NCBI GenBank assembly: GCA_009918425.1
Contig: RGEC01000111.1
Coordinates: 1 to 7,320, forward strand
DNA: 7,320 nucleotides
Direction: 5' to 3'
Source of the DNA: Bacteroidota bacterium
GTDB lineage: Bacteria; Bacteroidota; Bacteroidia; NS11-12g; UBA955
Shown: piece by piece, positions 5,099 to 7,320 of the stretch
Layout of the letters: each line of letters starts with the position of its first letter
Numbering within the stretch: the first letter of the stretch is position 1
Translations under genes and position numbers: made by a program
The notes under the pieces: model-generated
What the model was told of the DNA's origin: nothing
Databases searched by the model: none
Seen by the model: the letters and a program-made list of their open reading frames with translations, nothing else

Positions 5099-7107
5099 CG
5101 GGTTGTATTGTGTTGTTGTTTGCCGCCCAAACTTCCGTTTTATATGCCCAAAAAGATACTTCCCAACCCAGAAACGAGGTGGAAATTACGGAAGATAAAA
5201 AAGGCATCATCCATGGAAAAGGCATTCAGAAATCTGAGATACTAACTGAAACTGAATTTAAAAAAGCGGCTTGCTGTACCCTCAGCGAGAGTTTTGAAAC
5301 TACAAATACATTAGAAGTCAGTAATGCCGATGGAGTGAGTGGTATAAGGCAAATTGAGATGCTCGGCCTGGCCGGCAAATACGTTCAAATGAGTCGTTCC
5401 AATATGCCAACAGTACGTGGCCTCTCGGTACTTACCGGACTAAGCCATATACCGGGGCCCATGGTCTCTGCCGTTCATCTTTCCAAAGGCACGGGCAGTG
5501 TTACAGAGGGCTTTGAAGGCCTTACAGGAGGAATCAACTATGCTCTCAAGCAAGAACCTACCGAACCCAGGCTATTTCTGAACGCATACCTCAACAACCA
5601 GTGGAGGGGCGAAGTAAACCTGATTACAAAGCAGCGCATAAACCACAGAACGTTCAATCATTCCTACGTGCACTATGGAGGCCAATGGAAGACTATGGAT
5701 TTCGGTGGCGACGGCTTTACCGACATGCCCCTCTCCAATCGCTTGTTTGTGGGAAATCAGATTACGCGCTATAATGATAAAAACGAGTGGCTGATTGGGT
5801 TTACCCACGTAATTGATGAACGGCGAGGCGGGGATTTGCATCATTTTATGCATAAAGAGCAGCAGAATGATGTGTTTCATTTCCGGCTTAATGAGCAAAA
5901 AACCGATGTATGGGCCAAGTTTGGGATTTTTTTAAACAAAGAAGCCTCGAAAAGTATCGGGCAGATTCTCCATATAAACAGGCAGAAAACCCAATCTTTG
6001 CTTAACAGCCTGAGAGACCGAAAATATGAAGGCACACAACACAGTCTGTATTACAGTGCTATTTATGCCACACCGGATAATAAAACTATCAGTACGCGGA
6101 GTGGTGTTAGTTTTATGCTGGACAATGTGAATGAAACGCTGTATGATTCCGGAGTTGTAATCTATGATCCGGCCAGACAGGAGCGTAATATCGGTGCTTT
6201 TTCGGAATGGGTATTCAAAGCCGGGCAAAGCAGTCTGGTGCTGGGCATCAGATCTGATTACAACAACCTTTTTGGATGGCTAATCACACCTCGAATTCAT
6301 GCAAAATGGGAAATCGACGAAAAGGGGAAAATGCTACATTTTCAATCCGGAAGAGGGGTAAGAACGCCCTGGATTCTTGCGGAAAATATGCCCTACTTTA
6401 TCAGCAACCGAAGTATTGGCATTAAAGATTACAGCAATAGTGGCGCATACGGTCAAGAGCGCGAAGACGCCATAAATACCGGCGTAAGCCTGACTCTTCC
6501 ATTCAAAATGTTTGGCTATCCTGCAAAATTTATTACCGATGCATTTCACACCCGTTTCCTGCACCTTATTGGAATAGACCGGGATCAACGGCCTGATTTA
6601 ATGGTGATTGGTAAAATAGACCAAAGCAGATACAATGCCATACAAACTGATTTACATCTGCAACCACACCGCAGAATTGAACTCCGTATCAGCTACCGTT
6701 TCATTGAAAATATGCTATGGCTCGCCAATGGTATGCGTCAGCAACCCATGCTGTCGAAGCACCGCTTTGTGGGTATACTAAGTATGAAAAACCGTAAGAA
6801 ATGGTATATGGACGCCATTTTTCAATGGAATAGTCCAAAAAGGTTGCCCCAAACTCTTGATTTACCGGAGAAAGAGCAGATGCCCACCTGGAGTCCTGCA
6901 TTTACTATAATCAATCTTCAGATTCGTAAAGATATTGGAACAAAATGGGAATGGTATGCAGGTGGCGAAAATTTGTTGAACGTTGTTCAAAATAACCCGG
7001 TGCTTTCTGCCACAAATCCCAACCAACCGTGGTTTGACGCTGCCTATGCCTGGGGCCCTGTAAACGGAGTAAATGCCTACATGGGATTTCGCTTAAAAAT
7101 AAAGTAA
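5086..7107 (+). CDS. TonB-dependent outer-membrane receptor, AACC-plug type (probable metal/copper receptor)
   Basis: A 673-residue outer-membrane receptor powered by TonB-ExbBD. A signal peptide (residues 1-21, cut after LYA) is followed by a likely TonB box EVEIT (31-35). The plug domain (about 50-155) contains FKKAACCTLSESFETTN (58-74), SNADGVSGIRQIEMLGLAGK (79-98), PTVRGLSVLTGLSHIPGP (108-125), LSKGTGSVTEGFEGLTGG (132-149) and INYALK. The rest is a 22-strand barrel rich in alternating aromatic residues, ending with the conserved AGGENLLNVVQNNPV (about 625-639), WFDAAYAWGPVNG and a final strand YMGFRLKIK. The vicinal Cys63-Cys64 pair is a hallmark of a Bacteroidota receptor group that sits beside HMA proteins. 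Unlike many relatives it lacks the N-terminal carboxypeptidase-regulatory-like domain, which explains its shorter length. It overlaps the HMA gene by 13 bases. Metal uptake, probably copper, is inferred from the neighbour and the Cys pair; the ligand is not proven. Confidence 0.9.
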   Translation: MRPLTGCIVLLFAAQTSVLYAQKDTSQPRNEVEITEDKKGIIHGKGIQKSEILTETEFKKAACCTLSESFETTNTLEVSNADGVSGIRQIEMLGLAGKYVQMSRSNMPTVRGLSVLTGLSHIPGPMVSAVHLSKGTGSVTEGFEGLTGGINYALKQEPTEPRLFLNAYLNNQWRGEVNLITKQRINHRTFNHSYVHYGGQWKTMDFGGDGFTDMPLSNRLFVGNQITRYNDKNEWLIGFTHVIDERRGGDLHHFMHKEQQNDVFHFRLNEQKTDVWAKFGIFLNKEASKSIGQILHINRQKTQSLLNSLRDRKYEGTQHSLYYSAIYATPDNKTISTRSGVSFMLDNVNETLYDSGVVIYDPARQERNIGAFSEWVFKAGQSSLVLGIRSDYNNLFGWLITPRIHAKWEIDEKGKMLHFQSGRGVRTPWILAENMPYFISNRSIGIKDYSNSGAYGQEREDAINTGVSLTLPFKMFGYPAKFITDAFHTRFLHLIGIDRDQRPDLMVIGKIDQSRYNAIQTDLHLQPHRRIELRISYRFIENMLWLANGMRQQPMLSKHRFVGILSMKNRKKWYMDAIFQWNSPKRLPQTLDLPEKEQMPTWSPAFTIINLQIRKDIGTKWEWYAGGENLLNVVQNNPVLSATNPNQPWFDAAYAWGPVNGVNAYMGFRLKIK

Positions 7108-7118
7108 ACCCGGTTACT
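7092..7118 (-). terminator. Weak hairpin between converging stop codons, possible terminator
   Basis: AGTAA (7103-7107) pairs with TTACT (7114-7118), with at least one extra C-G pair inside, giving a short stem across both stop codons. Read on the minus strand it is followed by TTATTTTT inside the receptor 3' end, so it best fits a terminator for the right-edge gene. On the plus strand no T-run follows directly; the nearest is T6 at 7134-7139. The stem is short and AT-rich, so the call is tentative. Confidence 0.3.
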
Positions 7119-7320
7119 CAAGGTTCTTTATGATTTTTTCACTCTGCGGGATTTTCGCGTAAACGTAGTAATCAATCCAATAGCGCACGAGTTCAGAAAG
7201 ATATTCTTCCACTATCGCCCTGAAACGCTCTTTGCTCTTGTCTGACATTGGACTTGAGCCCTGTACATTAAGTATCTCTGATTTCTCATAAATACCATTT
7301 CTAAAGATTATCACAGCCAT
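7114..7320 (-). CDS. Unrecognised small protein (at least 68 aa), reaching the window edge
   Basis: A minus-strand frame ending at 7114 and open to the right edge. An ATG falls exactly on the last three bases (7318-7320), so it is either a complete 68-residue protein or the C-terminal part of a longer one. The visible protein has a short hydrophobic start (MAVIIFRNGIY), a polar stretch around SSPMSDKSK, and an amphipathic helical end with FRAIVEEYLSELVRYWIDYY followed by a Lys/Glu-rich tail. No signal peptide, membrane segment or catalytic motif is clear. The helix-Trp-aromatic ending loosely recalls small DUF4160-type proteins, but the resemblance is too weak to name it. It converges on the receptor gene with six bases between the two stop codons. 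The compositionally normal protein and tight convergent packing support a real gene. Confidence 0.5.
   Translation of the reverse strand: MAVIIFRNGIYEKSEILNVQGSSPMSDKSKERFRAIVEEYLSELVRYWIDYYVYAKIPQSEKIIKNLE

Overview
The window looks like a piece of a Bacteroidota chromosome (Chitinophagales, Sphingobacteriales or Flavobacteriales type). This rests on a DUF349 coiled-coil protein, a SusC-class TonB-dependent receptor of the plug type carrying an Ala-Ala-Cys-Cys motif, a DUF721 protein, mostly A-rich ribosome-binding regions, several likely TTG starts, and one promoter-like TTTG-N19-TATTTTCG element. Nothing in it looks like an insertion sequence, phage, tRNA, rRNA or CRISPR array.

Left block (1-2530, + strand): four genes in very tight, partly overlapping order, likely one transcription unit. 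They are the C-terminal part of a DUF349 protein (cut by the window edge), a class I SAM-dependent methyltransferase, a 4-hydroxybenzoyl-CoA-type (YbgC-like) thioesterase, and a YihY/BrkB-type inner-membrane protein. The thioesterase/YihY junction (about 1680-1740) is odd. The thioesterase ends slightly early, and the YihY protein starts with no ATG and lacks the N-terminal stretch usual in its family.

Middle block (2523-4428, - strand): an APC-superfamily amino acid permease of the cationic-amino-acid-transporter type, followed by a small DUF721 (DciA-like) gene that overlaps the permease 3' end. The DUF721 gene converges on and overlaps the YihY gene by 8 bases.

Right block (4429-7107, + strand): a divergent intergenic region of about 320 bases with a good Bacteroidota-type promoter. 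It contains a candidate small exported protein (54 aa), then a periplasmic heavy-metal-associated (HMA) domain protein with a CxxC site, overlapping by 13 bases a TonB-dependent receptor whose plug begins with the AACC motif. This is the most interesting part. It reads as a compact metal (probably copper) handling module in which a cysteine-rich exported HMA protein is translationally coupled to an outer-membrane receptor with a vicinal cysteine pair. The small upstream ORF may be a degenerate or miniature member of the short exported proteins that accompany such receptors.

Right edge (7114-7320, - strand): the C-terminal part, or all, of an unrecognised small protein converging on the receptor, with a weak hairpin between the two stop codons.
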